Of a DNA stretch of 64,000 bases, positions 1-12,350 are shown in pieces. Made by a program: the position numbers and the translations under genes. Origin of the DNA: Mycocentrospora acerina (lineage: Eukaryota > Ascomycota > Dothideomycetes > Pleosporales); NCBI GenBank assembly GCA_022701365.1, contig JAKUHH010000396.1, forward strand, positions 434,001 through 498,000, given 5' to 3'. The notes beneath the pieces were generated by a model that worked only from the letters and a program-made list of their open reading frames with translations, searched no databases and was not told where the DNA came from. Numbering within the stretch: the stretch's first letter is position 1; each line of letters begins with the position of its first letter.

Positions 1-972
1 GCTTCCGCACTGCTGGGCCAGCACGCTGGGCAGGGGAAGGCAAGGGATCGGGGAAATGGCCGGAGGCGGGCTGTAGTACACGCTCGTCGTGTGGAATGGC
101 TGGCTGAACGACGGCGTTGGCGACGGAAGCTGGATAGCCTCGAATCCGGTCGTGCCCATTGTGCTCCAGAATGACTGCTGCGTTTCACTGCATGTCGTGA
201 TGGTCGGGCTGGGCGTCGAAGGGATTACGCGCCAAGTGTCCACCGGCTGGGGGTGGGCAATCGGGCATGGCTGCCACCAGTTGGACGCGGCGTGGGAGCT
301 GGGGAGGAGCGGGGCGGGGCGGACAACGTCAACGATCCTGGGTGGGGGAGGCAGGAGCGGGTGGAAAAGTCCCATGATGGCGCTCTTGACATCCTCACCC
401 CTTCCCTCGAGAAGCTCGCCTGCACCCTCTTCCTCGAGTCCCTCCAGTGCCTTGACTCCCGTGCGGAACACGTAGCGGTTGACGGCCTGCACAAATGCTT
501 CCTGGAGCTTCTTCAGCTGCTGCTCTTTCTCGGCCCATTCCCAGGTGCTGGCTGCCGTGTCGACCGAGTAAATGTCCTTGTGGTACTCGATCAGCGACTC
601 GATGGTCTCGGGCGTAAGCTTGAATGCAACCTCATGCTGTGAGACCATGTCGACGTGCACAACATATGCCTCAATGTGGATCAGCTGGTAGTTGAACAGT
701 GCCTCGACCAGGGGGTTCGAGTCTTTGCGAAGTTCCGAATCCGGAGCCTTTGGTACCATGATGCTGCACAACGACCACATGGCGTTGGCTCCCGACAATG
801 TTTCCGTCAGGCACCGTGTGTGTTGCTGCACGCTGTTGAGTGGCCGCTTGACTCGGTTTATCCGCTTCAGTGTCTGTGTTAGCCATGGCTCGGCCTTTGA
901 CGCTAGGACGACGTTGACGGTTGATCGTGGCGCAAAGGCCGCGGCCGAGGCGGGTAGTAACGAGATGGGCAT
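1..972 (-). CDS. Hypothetical fungal protein, 3' end outside window
   Basis: An uninterrupted minus-strand frame runs from an ATG at 972 to the window edge (324 codons visible, no stop), so the protein is C-terminally incomplete here. The start is preceded by a good fungal Kozak context (CACC before ATG) and by a TATA-like ATATAATAT about 40 nt upstream. The visible part has an Ala/Ser-rich N-terminus, a largely helical, charged middle (residues about 60-190, with EWAEKEQQLKKLQEAF suggesting a short coiled coil) and a Pro/Ser/Thr-rich low-complexity tail from about residue 215. I do not recognise a family. The N-terminus could be a mitochondrial presequence, since it is basic and Ala/Ser-rich, but that is only a guess. 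Coding status is inferred from frame length and start context. Confidence 0.6.
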   Translation of the reverse strand, partial: MPISLLPASAAAFAPRSTVNVVLASKAEPWLTQTLKRINRVKRPLNSVQQHTRCLTETLSGANAMWSLCSIMVPKAPDSELRKDSNPLVEALFNYQLIHIEAYVVHVDMVSQHEVAFKLTPETIESLIEYHKDIYSVDTAASTWEWAEKEQQLKKLQEAFVQAVNRYVFRTGVKALEGLEEEGAGELLEGRGEDVKSAIMGLFHPLLPPPPRIVDVVRPAPLLPSSHAASNWWQPCPIAHPQPVDTWRVIPSTPSPTITTCSETQQSFWSTMGTTGFEAIQLPSPTPSFSQPFHTTSVYYSPPPAISPIPCLPLPSVLAQQCGS

Positions 973-3900
973 GGTGAATGTGTGTCTGTGTGAGAGAGAC
1001 GATGCGATATTATATCCGTGGGACGTACGAATCAACCAGGTAGAAAAAACGAGAATAAAAAAAGTCGAGGAAAGAAACAAAAGATGTAGAAAATGGCAAT
1101 GTCTCAGGCGTGTATAATTTTTTTGACAAGCTCGCCTATATGGGGATTCGGAGACAGGAGGGGACGGACGAATGAGGAGGGGGGAGAGGCGAGTGGTTGA
1201 GATGGAGGGTAGGGAAGTTTAGCGGGAGAGGGTGCCATCTTTCTTAAGACGACCCGAGCGACGATCATGGGTCGTCGTAGTCCACTCGGCGTGGCCACAG
1301 AACCCGGCAAGGATTTCATGCACACTGCCCCGTTTTGTTGCGCTGCGCATCTAGCTTGTTTAATCGTGCATAATGGCGACAGTCTGCAGCCTGCAGCTCT
1401 AGCCGGTTCTTAGCTGACTGTACGGCCCTAGGGCGACGGTGTGGATAGGTTGGCACCTGCGAGGAGAAAGATTGCGATGCTTTCATGGCTGCCACAGTCG
1501 CAATTCATCATGCGCAGACGGAGATGAAGACGACCGAGGCGGCGCCAGTCGAGCTTATCGCGGTAGCAGAAAGAATCAACGGCAAGAAAAGCCGGCCATG
1601 AGGCCATCATGCGGTTTTGCCCGTACAACTAGTTGTAGACAGTGGCAGCTGAAGAGGGGGGCTTCAAGGCTCGAAGCTCACGGCTGACCTTGCATGTGCT
1701 TGCAGAAACCTGGCCAGGAGGCCGCAGGTAGCTCGCACCCGACAACGGGCAGTCCAACGCATGCCATGATTGCCGTGTGCAGGCAACCGGCCGGACGTCT
1801 GCCTGAGCCTGTACTTGCACGCAAACCTCACGCTCGCGGTTCCAGAAACCTTCTTTGAACGTCCAAAAGGAGAGCGCACCGCAACGGCGTTGCTTCCCGT
1901 TCAGGAATGTTGCAATCCAGGGCGCACGCCGCCATGCTAGGCACGCCGTCTCAAAGGGTCGGAAAATGTGGGTGTAGTCGTTGTCGTCTTGGAGCATCGA
2001 CAGGACGAGGTTGCTTGAGGCTAAAAATGGGCTCACCAGACGGGGCCCAATCAGCAGGGGACAATACGGCAACAACAGGGATGGCGAGCAGGGTTGTCGT
2101 CTGCACTGAAAAGCCTCTGCTCATGTGACCCGCGGGCCCTCTACACGGCCCAGACGTGTGTGTGGACAAGCAAATCCACAGCCCACTGTTGAGCAGCAGC
2201 AGCAGTAGCTTGGGCGCCTACTGAACCAGACCAGCTCGGTGAAGCGAGGCGCCATCGCAGCGGAATCTCGACATGACGCAAGCCGTTGAAATGAAGGTTC
2301 CGCCACTTTCGCATCTCTCCGAAGTGCACGTGCACGACGTGTGGCGGTGACGAGCAGATCCTCTTCCCGGAGCTCCCGACTTCGCATGTGCGCAGCCTCA
2401 CGGCCAGCAGAGCAGGTGTCCTTTTCCCAGAAAGATCTCGTTGTAGATCTCGCTTCCACCGATGCGGCGCACCGTCATTTCTAAACCTGCCCACGGTCCA
2501 TTCATCCACCAGCATCCTCCAGGCTGCATGTCGTCTTGTTTCAACACCACTCCCTCTCCACCCCATTGCCTCGTCCATTGGGACAGCCCCCTTCTCAAGT
2601 AAAAGCTCCACACGAGCTGCACCAACCCCGGGGGCTCCGTTGGTTATCGATAGGACAGCTGCCATGTTTCGAATCATGCACTCAGGAAGACTCCGAGAGC
2701 TGCGCCTCACATTCACGCACGCACCCAACACGCAATACGCGGGCCGGTTGTGGCGGCCATCACGTTGCTCTCGTCGGTGAGGATTATCGCTGTGGTGAGG
2801 TGCATGTTAAGCATGATGCTTCGTGGTCACTTGGGCCGTCTTTCCACACGCCCTCAGCTGGACTGGGGTTCGCGATGCGCTGGGCCGATGTTAAGCGAGG
2901 CGTGCTTGTGCCACTAGCTTTTTCCTCGTAACCTTGTTTAGAACACTTAGCAGAGCTGTCGTATAGGCAGACTTATGACGATACTCTGTCGTGTACGTTG
3001 TTGTCGCTGCCAACGGATTTGCGGGCATGCACGTATTCTGCTGCCGTTTCAGAATCTGTCGGTGGAGTCGTGGTCATAGTCGTGGCCGCATGCATTACAA
3101 TGTGGATCGTGGGTGACTCATTCACCGAGACCAACCCGTCAACTATACGGCATTGTTGCCCAAAGGCAGAATCTTCCAACCAAAAACTTGTTTGCACACG
3201 ACTACACCTAGCCGCAGGCGACACTCTTTGACCTGGACATTACTGTCAATGAGATGTCAGATGCACCTCCATCTCAAACCTGTCCAATGGTTCCGCACTT
3301 CGTTTAGCATGGCCCTAAGTTGCTCCCTCCTCCCCTTCCCCCAACATCCAGGTAACCAGATTGTGTCTACATCCAAGCACCACATCTACGTATACTTCAA
3401 TTCCTACAAAGCAAAAGCCGACCCAGTAGCAAAAGTCGCGCAGAACCCCTTCCCTTTTCCCCCAGTCTCGCTACCCGTTGCTCGAGCACCCCTAAGCACG
3501 GCACGGTACGTTTTGCGACGGCATGGCTTTGCAAACAGCCACTCACAGCTCAACTCCCTTATATCGCGACTGATCGGTGTGGAGCGTTGCCCGCCGGGTT
3601 CTCCTGGCTCGACACTTCCGATAAGCTTGGAAACAACCTCATCCATGCATCACCCACCCGGCCGGGCACCTTTGCTCCCCGTCATCAACCGACGGGTACG
3701 TAGCTGTAGTTGTAGGTACTGCGCAGAGTCGTTCAATTGCTGAGGATCTGTGGGTCCAGGGGGGCAAGACACCTCCCATCCCCCTCCCACCCCAAGACTC
3801 GACGTGAGACACATGTCGCGCAAAGCAGCTTGCTTCTGCAAAGAAAGAAGAAAAATTCTTCAGCAGTAGGTAGTAGTAACCATCTATCCGTAATCCGCCG

Positions 3901-4262
3901 GTATGTTCTACACAGCAAAGTCTAAATTGGGACGATGGTCTAGAAACATGGCCTACCAGGGATTTGCTGGTCTCAAAGTGTAACTAGGATCTAGGGGCTG
4001 GGTTGCGTCCGTCCCAAACTGTCCGAATAGAGAGTGTCTGTGTGTCTGTGTGTGGCGTGAAGTTGTCATGTTTGTATACTTGCCGGCCCCCAACAAGAGC
4101 CGGGGAAGCGCGGAAAGCCCACGCCTTGGGGGTGCGCTGACACCATGCATTTTCAATGCTGCAGATGGGATCGGGGATGTCGGGAGTGATGATGTGAGGG
4201 CTGGGGGGGTTTGGGCATAACCAGTGCTTTGCAGCGTGCCTATCCATCACCTTGCATGTACT

Positions 4263-4293
<31 letters not shown>

Positions 4294-5924
4294 AAAGGTC
4301 AGGAGGATGCACTTCGACTCGATAAGATGTTGTCAACATCGTGGGGTACGCGACTGGAGTGATGAACGTAGAACGGTGCAGCAGTTCGAGCGTAAGGCAC
4401 ACACACACACACATACACACACACTATGCAAAGTGACGAACCGCCTCTGCTGCGTCCGCTTTCGTGCACATGCAGCGAGACGGGAAATCTCAGAATGCTT
4501 CTGAACAATGCATCAAAATGGCATCATCCTTCTCATGCCCCAGGGATCATTGCGGTTGCGGTCAGGTATGCTCGCCATCACGCCCCCGCGGACTCGTGTC
4601 GTTGTCGTCCTCGGTGGAGGTCGGGCGCTACGCCAAACTGCTCGCTGTTTGACGTTGAGTCTTTCCTCGCAGGAAACAGAAAAAAAAAGTATATAACACT
4701 GTATTATATGATTTGGATCCATTCATGTGCAGAGGCCAGCGCCTATCGGTCAGTCCTGACTCAAGGCGTTCTTAGTCGTAAGCAGTAGTTGACTCTTGGG
4801 TGGAGTAGGAGGTTTCGGTGATTTTTTGTGTGTCCCAAGTTGATTAGATGCAGTGAGTGCATGAATGGGGAGATGCAGGAGTATGACAATGGGTGCATAA
4901 GGTTGTTTTGTGGAATGATAATCTCCTTTGTCTCTCTCCAAAAGCTTGGTCATGTTGAATATGATGGGGTCGGGAGTGGGGTGTGTAAACATATATCTGT
5001 AGGCATTGAGTACTCTAAGATGTGTTTATCGTTTTAGATTTGAGAGCCAATGTTCAAATTATCAATAGATTAGGATCGAGGAATGATATGAAGTCTGTAG
5101 TATTACTTAGATTCTTTCCAAACAGCTACTCCACAAGCAGCTCTACTCACAGCTAACAACTTGATTTTCGACAATCTCCCCTTCTCATGACTAGTTTATA
5201 CAACACCGTCACTTGGTTCAGATATCAGGTACTTTTCAATCATTTCTGCAACAAAGAAGTGATTGATCACGTGGGTAGTGTCGGCTTTCTCGGAGTATCG
5301 GTGATCGGGAAAATAGGCGCGTTTTGTACATCTGGACATCGTCGGCAGTTGTGTTTGCACATCATCTTCGCAACTGCCGGCTATACCAAGAGCCACCTGA
5401 GTTCTTTTGTTCCACAAAAAACTTGTTGATTGACATCTATCTCGTGTCAACAGCCGGCAGTTGAAAACGATCAAAAAGACGCTGATTGTACAAACGCTGG
5501 CATTTACGAGTTTGCAAAGCGAGTCAGTAGGTACAGTAATGTAGGATTGCCACTTGTGAATACGAAATTTCCGGCTGGTCCAAAGCAAGAGCTGAACAGA
5601 CAATCTTATTCATCCTGTCAAGGCGGAATTTGTTGCGCTCTGGGTTCCCCGATGTTTACCCCGCGTTATCCCCATGATCCGAGCTACCCTTGACTGTTTT
5701 GGACCCACTTCATCATTTCACCCAGGTTCGTCACAACTGCCGGTCCCTAGTCTTTGGTACAAGTCGATAGAACTTCCATAATATGCCGAAGCGCGATAGA
5801 AATAAGATTGTGCCGACGGCTTCATATACGACGCGCCCCAAGTGTTCTTTTCATAGACAGCGTTGTTCGTCTTTTTTCAACATCTAGACTTCAGACCTTC
5901 ACTTGATATATCAAGCGGTTCACA
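973..5924. other. Gene-poor interval of about 5 kb with microsatellites
   Basis: No convincing gene was found between the unrecognised gene and the P450. Open frames exist on both strands but overlap each other, lack recognisable motifs and show no splice-linked continuation. Composition is GC-balanced up to about 4.6 kb and more AT-rich after that. Simple repeats are present: a GT tract running into a GA tract at about 4263-4294 and a CA tract at about 4399-4425. It may carry long promoters or non-coding RNAs, which sequence alone does not show. Confidence 0.5.
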
Positions 5925-7676
5925 ATGTTGGTTGATGAAATCGTTTCCCTTCTTGTGCAGTACTGGCCTGTCGTTCTTATTTCTGGCGCTGTAGCCTATC
6001 TGCTCAACAACAAGTATTGGAATGGCCTGAACAAGTATCCTGGGCATGGGTTAGCAGGGTATACCAATTGGTGGAGAGTCATTGACGTCCTGGGCTGGAG
6101 ACATCAGTGGACTCAAATAGAACTTCACCAAAAGCATGGAGATGTTGTGCGGTTGGGACCTAATGTGCTCTCTTTCGCGGATCCAAGGGCAATCAAAATC
6201 ATCTACGGTCTGAACAAGGGGGTTCTCAAAGTATGTCTTCAATTCGCGTAAGCAGCTTTGCGTCGCGCACTCACTGACTTTTTCTAGTCTGGCTTCTACC
6301 CAGTTCAAACTGCAGTTGCAAAAGGCCGAACTCTCTACTCTCTGTTTTCCACTACTGACGAGGACTTTCACGCAAAGTATCGCCGATGCGTGAACAATGC
6401 TTTTGCCATGAGTTCGCTCGTCAACTACGAGCCCCTTGTCAATTCAACTCTGACCTTTTGGCTCGACAGAACGCAAGAGATGTTTGCACAGACCGGAAAG
6501 AGCTGCAACTTCAGTCAATGGCTGCAGTTCTTTGCGTTTGATGTTATCGGTGAATTGACCTGGAGCAAACGCTTGGGATTTGTCGAAGAGAACAGAGATG
6601 TCGATAATATCATTAAGTTCTTGGGGAAGCTTTTCAACTATGTCGCACCGGTAAGTCAAGAGTAGGACCCTAAACCGACCACCCAATACTCACATTCCTC
6701 TCAGGCTGGCCAAATGCCCATCCTCGACCGCATCCTCTGGAAGAACCCCATCACTCTGTTCGCTCAACGAATTGGCCTCGACAAACGCATCCACCCCGTC
6801 GTCCTCTTTGCTCTAAGTCGCTCCAACGAGCGAGCCAGCCAGATCGAAAAGATTAAACGCTTCGGTCTTTCCGACGACGAGAAAGCCAACCCCCGCGGTA
6901 TTGATCTCCTCTCTAAATTCGCGCAAGCAAGCCATGACCACACCTTCATGGACGACGAGCGCATCCTCTCTACATGCACATCCATGGTTTTTGCCGGCTC
7001 AGAAACAACAGCCATCTCCCTCTCTTCCGTCTTCTACTTCCTGGTCAAGCACCCACACGTCTACGCCAAGCTGATGCAAGAACTCGACACCGCTGTCACG
7101 GAAGAACGCATCGAGTCCCGACCCGATAAGACCGTCTCGTGGGCCGAAGCACAAAAGCTCCCTTACCTCGACGCCGTGATCCAAGAATCCTTCCGTTTAC
7201 ACCCTGCACCAGGTTTCATACTTGAGCGCGTCGTTCCCCCTCAAGGCATGCAGATCCTCGGCGACTTCATCCCCGGCGGTACGATTGTTGGCTGCAACGC
7301 GTGGGTTGTGCACCGTCGACCAGAGGTCTTTGGCAAGGACGTCAATACTTTCCGACCGGAGCGGTGGACCGAAGCGAGTCCCGAGAAGCTAAAGGAGATG
7401 AAGGGCACGATGCTGCAGTTTGGTGCTGGGGCCAGGACATGTATCGGGAAGAACATCAGCTTGCTGGAAATTTACAAGCTAGTCCCCAGTTTCTTGAGGA
7501 GATTCGAGGTAAGTGCCTGGGTGAGGGAAGTGTGCTGTTGGAAGAAATGGAAACTAACGAACACTGCACAGATTGAACTCGAAACCCCTGGCGCTGAGTG
7601 GAAGACACACAATGCGTGGTTTGTGACACAAAAGGAATTCAATACAAAGTTTAGGCCAAGACAGGTGTCAGTCTGA
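5925..7676 (+). CDS. Cytochrome P450, pisatin demethylase-like
   Basis: Four exons (5925-6230, 6288-6650, 6705-7508, 7572-7676) join in phase 0 to give 525 residues, the normal length for a fungal microsomal P450. All introns are GT-AG. An N-terminal hydrophobic helix at about residues 8-27 would anchor it in the ER. Visible class-E P450 signatures are AGSETT (oxygen-binding I helix, residues 320-325), ESFR (ExxR, 384-387), FRPERW (439-444) and FGAGARTCIG (haem loop, 462-471, Cys469 as thiolate ligand). The early YPGHGLAGYTNWWR segment and the WFVTQKEFN end resemble the pisatin demethylase/benzoate-4-hydroxylase-like group, which oxidises plant phenolics or takes part in secondary metabolism. 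The substrate cannot be read from sequence. No biosynthetic cluster genes lie next to it. It is convergent with the helicase gene, 139 bp away. Confidence 0.93.
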
Positions 7677-7815
7677 GGGGTGTACAGCATATCAGTTTCC
7701 ATTGTCCAGCGTTCTAGCATTGGTAGAGATTTAATTACACGAGAACAAATGCGCTATTAGATGTCCCCAAAATACATTTCAATGCCCCAAGATAGGAATA
7801 CATTTCCAAGTTCAC

Positions 7816-9472
7816 TCACTGCACCTTCCTCTTCTGCATCCCCGTTTTCCTCTTTCCCATCACATCTCTCCCTTCCTCAATTTGCAACAACGCCTCCCTC
7901 TTCTTCTCCGTAACTGGCCTCAAGGCATCCCTCACCACACGTCCCTCTACACTAACACCCTCTTCCTCGTACTCCTCCATCTTCTTGCCCACTCTGTTTT
8001 CGATTGCGAGGATAAGATCGACATCTCGCTGTCCAATGAGCGTAAGACTGGTACCAGCTCTGCCAGCACGCGCCGTACGACCAACACGGTGGATGTAGTC
8101 ATCTGGATCCCGCGGTACGTCGTAGTTGATGACAAGCGCAACCTCTGGGATATCGAGACCACGAGCTGCGACGTCGGTGGCAACGAGTATGCGGGCAGCC
8201 TGAGCGCGGAAGCGGGCCAGATTGTTTACACGATCGGATTGCTTGAGACCTGAATGTAGAGCTGTGACGCGATGCTCGAGGGCGCGTAGCATGTACTCTA
8301 GGAGTGTCGCCGTTTTGGTGCGGTTGCAGAAGATGATGACTGATTTCGGAAGGTTCTCGGGCGTTGCGAGGAGAACGTGAAGATAGCATTCTTTATGCGT
8401 GACAGGCGTTTGGATGTACTTTTGCTGTAGTTTTGGTGGAACAGCGAGCGTTTCAGTGTCTACCTCGCAGACAAAAATGGGAGGGCGGCCAGGACGTGGC
8501 TGTTCTTTCAAAGCAAGGACTTCTGGCGTAACAGTCGCCGTGAAGAGGAGTGTTTGTCGTTGACCCGGAGGTGGAAGGACTGATAGACAGGTCTCGAGAT
8601 CGGGGAGCATACTGCCCTTTCCTGGTGCAAGCAGGCGGTCTGCCTCATCAAAGACAACGAACTGGACTCGACGCAGACCGCAGATTGTATCTTCGCCAGA
8701 TGTCTTGATGTGCTCTGCGAGTCGGCCGGGTGTGGCGATGACCACATGCGGTCGGGAAGCTAGGTTGATAGCTTGCTCACGTTGGTCTGTTCCTCCAGTG
8801 ATGAGGATTGGTTTCATTGATTGAGGTGCTGAGATAGCCTTGACCTGCTCATAAATCTGGATTGCAAGCTCTCTTGTGGGTCTAGTCTCAGTCAGTATGC
8901 TGAAAGAGAACGTGCATATAGTAAGTGCTTGGTATATCTCGAGCTATTCGCAATGGGAAGAATAGCATTTCTACTGTATCCTGGTGTTGTTTGGCTTGTG
9001 GGTTGGAAATGACTCACGTGACTATCAAGGCGAAGATTCCGCAAGGATCCTCTGCCCATCTTTGAAGGATTGGCACAGAAAAGGCAACAGTCTTACCTGT
9101 ACCAGTTCGCGAGCCACCAATACAGTCTCTTCCTTTCAGGATCTCGGGAATACACGCTTGCTGAATCCCGGTGGGCTTCTTGATCTCCATCGAGGCCAAG
9201 GAGGCGACGAGCCATGGAGCGACGTCAATCGAGGCAAAGCTTACAGCCTTTTCCTTGGAAGTAGAGGTAATCGTGTCATCCTGGTTTCGCTCTTTTGGAG
9301 ACTGGCTATCCTTCTTTGCCTTGATTCTGGAGATAGTCGTAACCGGAACTCTCGAGGGTGCAGAGTCAACATCCGAACCGTCTTCATTTGGGGACAGTCT
9401 TCTCCGTTTCCTGGAGCCATCCTGATGCTCGTAAAGCTCCTGATCAGAGGCGTTCGAGGAGTAGTCACTCAT
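7816..9472 (-). CDS. DBP8: DEAD-box ATP-dependent RNA helicase Dbp8
   Basis: Two exons (9472-9018 and 8881-7816; a 136-nt GT-AG intron splits the codon just before the PTRELA motif) encode 506 residues. The start was taken at the ATG giving MSDYSS; the frame extends further upstream but without a better start. Helicase motifs appear in order: a Q-motif region near residue 102, Walker A SRTGTGKT (120-127), PTRELA, TPGR, DEAD in VFDEADRLL, a TAT variant of the usual SAT motif, RGLDIPEV and HRVGRTARAG. The N-terminal 80 residues are acidic/basic and disordered. Overall order and length match yeast Dbp8, a nucleolar helicase needed for 18S rRNA maturation and 40S assembly. The C-terminus ends in a basic tail. 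Confidence 0.93.
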
Positions 9473-9747
9473 AGTGGAGGTTTGCTGTTTGTCGAATGTT
9501 TGTTGTAGTTCCAAAGTCGAGATACAAAAGCTACGAAATTTTGTGCAGGGATGCCAATCGATACGCACGGACTTGACTGGGCGACCTTGACGCGCTGCTG
9601 CCACGCTAGTTCTCGATTTGTAGGATTGTCCTTGAAAGTCGGTGCCAAGTGTTACCACACCGTGATTTAAATTTATTAAACTACTAAATGAGAGGGTTAA
9701 AACTATGTCTTGCTTCTTTCTGTCACAACATCTCAACCAGATACCAA

Positions 9748-11692
9748 TCAGCTATCCCTCCTATATCTACAACATGCTTCACCACAGAGACACACTTTGT
9801 CCAGACCAGCCCAGTACTTGTCGCCATAGTCGACAGTAATCTCCGAGCCCGCATGTATACCTTTACTAACAAGTATGACGCGCTGTGTATCTAGCCAAGT
9901 GAAGGTTGAAAACTGGGCATTCGCCTTACAACTGTGATTGACGAATCGTGTATAGTTGCCGATCTGGCCTTGCCAGATTTGGTAGTTGGCCGACGGTGTA
10001 GAGCTGTCCATGACATCCAGATGCCTGACACCCTTTGTTATCGAGCCAACCAATTCCCCGACCGCGGCTCCTCGATCGAATGAAACCAGTGCGACCAATC
10101 CGTTATTCTTTCCATCCGGTGTACGATATATCTGTACTGGAGGGGGCTTGCGCTTTACGCAGCCGAAAAGTGAAGGGAAACAGAAGCACGAGTTCGACTT
10201 GGGATCGTCGGACTGTTGCCCGTTGCAAGGGGCGCAACTATATGCGCTGTTCGGTCGTATGACGGCGTTTGACTGCGGCACCCAGCGCGGATCTTCGCAT
10301 CCCCATACGGATTCATCGATGATTGACTCTTCAATATTCTCGAACGAGAAATATGGGTCATGCACCTGATATGTTTGCCGCAAGGGCATGGGGTCTGACC
10401 CATCTTCGAAGACCACCCACTCATGAGGGTGACCGGGGTACTGTAGGCTCTGAGGCTCCCCGACAATTACTAGTAGTTGTCGCCAGTGTGGATGCAGTGT
10501 GTCGGCTGCAACTTCTAATCTCTTACGCAAATGTCTCAATCGTCGCATAGCATCATTGTCAAAACCTACGCGGTATTTGCAAAATCTGTAGATTCCCATT
10601 CCGGCAAACACTAGGGCAGCCCAGCCCGCTGCATCTTTAACTTCCTTGTACCCTCGCCAAATCGCCATCTTGTTTCGGAGTTCTTTTTCAGACCACCCAA
10701 AGTCTTGACATGCTTCCATGAACACTGCTTTCCTGTGCTTTGTAACCGAGAGCTCAGATATTGCGGCGATGCGAAGCTGCACTTGTTCTTCGAACATCTC
10801 AGTCCACCGCGCCTGAACAATCATCTCGATAGAGCGACAGACACGGCTTGCTTGTGTAACTTTGCGACAGAAGACGTTCATCTGGCTGAACGATTCATAT
10901 GTTGGATACTCTGCCGTGCTAAGTACATCCATTGTTGTCACATCCGCTGACGCTCGACGGATCGCATCAGCGGCGCCTGAAGGTTGTATTTGGAATTGCT
11001 CGAAGATTGCCTTTGGATCCAAGTTGATTGAGCCGTGTACTTGCTCCCAAATGCCGACTATTAGCTTATCAAGCGTTGAAGGTTGGAAGACAAATTTTTC
11101 TGACGCGACTTTTTTCCTTTTAGGGAAACTCCTAGTATCGACTTGCATTTGGCGCTGGTGCTCGCTGAGATCCTCTTGGATACATTGAGTTTGGCACACT
11201 CTCAATCCGCCTGTTCCTTTCCTGCGCGAGCTTTCTAGCGCCGTAGCTTCTTCTTGTTCTTCTTCTTCGTCTTCGTCTTCTACATCGTGATCAGCTTGAG
11301 CCTGCGACTGTTCCGTCGGGGACGGCACCCCATCCTCCAGACGCAGTACTGCCGGACTTTGCGATGGCGCAGGAGTCATCAATCTTGTCAAATCCAGCGT
11401 CCTCTATGTGTACGTTAGCCTTTGCTTAGTCAGTATCGATGCAGCGTCTTCGCAATCAAAGACGCATCACCGTAAGCTATAGTAGCGAACGCACCGACAC
11501 AACCCTGTCTGACCGCGGCCGCTTCGCGCTTCCTGGGCATGCGTCTTCCAGGAATGCTTCAAAACGAATAACAGGCTGGGCTAAGCCATTTATCTGCGGC
11601 CATGCGATATTGATGTTAGACTTAGCAAAGTGCTCCTGAATTGCACGGCTGATACACTCCTCCAGCCCCTCAACATCATCGAGGGCGTTCAT
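9748..11692 (-). CDS. SET-domain protein, probable methyltransferase
   Basis: Exon 1 (11692-11495) and exon 2 (11403-9748) join in phase 0 through a 91-nt GT-AG intron with a TACTGAC branch-like site, giving 617 residues. The C-terminal part (about residues 450-612) has a SET domain: RFVNHSCKAN carries the conserved NHSC substrate/cofactor element, GSEITVDYGDKYW the catalytic DY motif, and CLCGEACC a post-SET-type cysteine cluster. A Cys-rich segment just before it may play a pre-SET role. Residues about 100-125 are an acidic Glu/Asp run. SET proteins methylate lysines in histones or other proteins using SAM; the target here is unknown. The first exon is a prediction from splice signals and could be replaced by another start. 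It lies 275 bp upstream of DBP8 on the same strand. Confidence 0.8.
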
Positions 11693-12350
11693 TAGAGACT
11701 ATGCAGATCTGCTACAATCTACTCCTGCAGTATAAGCTAATCTCTTTCTAGTTTCGTAGGATAAGAGGTCGTAGGTGTATCTATGAGAGTGGGCAGAACT
11801 TTACTTTCCAAGCAGTCTGCCTGGGCAGGCAGGTCCCGACAAAATATGCCAAGACCTGCAGATCATTAGTTAAAATGCACTAGACTATTAGCTCCCGCTC
11901 AGCCCGACGTCATTTTACATTCAGAGATATCAAAGTTTGTTCGCAATAAATGTTTGTAATTCCTGCAGAGAATGTAAAACGTGATAAAAATCAATAACTT
12001 AAGCGTCTCTGAATATGAACTGCTAGCTGCTTCAGCTCTCCCATAATCGCAACTCTCCAGGCATAGCATTAAACAGACGCACATCTAACTTTCCCAACGA
12101 CAACGGCGATGCAATAGATCCACAATTATTAAAGAACCCGCGCCGTGCACTAATTGAATTGCCGAGAATGGCAAGTACTTTTTAACGGCTTTTGTTTGGA
12201 TTGACGCAGATATAAAAATAGCTTCCGCCTCGTTTGTTGAGATGAGTGGCATAATGCTTCCTCTTGTTCTCCAGAAGTGCAACATTTGCGGACGCATACA
12301 AGTTAACTTTTTTTATAAGTGTATACTTTTCCATTGTTTTCGTTCGTGTA
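11693..12350. promoter_or_regulatory. Divergent intergenic region, SET gene / BOR1-like transporter
   Basis: A 658-bp AT-leaning spacer separates two divergently transcribed genes, so it must contain both promoters. I see no recognisable operator or RNA gene in it. TATA-like and pyrimidine-rich stretches are present but not distinctive. Confidence 0.4.

Noticed and set aside
2141..2731. 196-codon minus-strand frame
   Set aside because: It overlaps several equally long plus-strand frames, has no recognised motif and no plausible splice partners.
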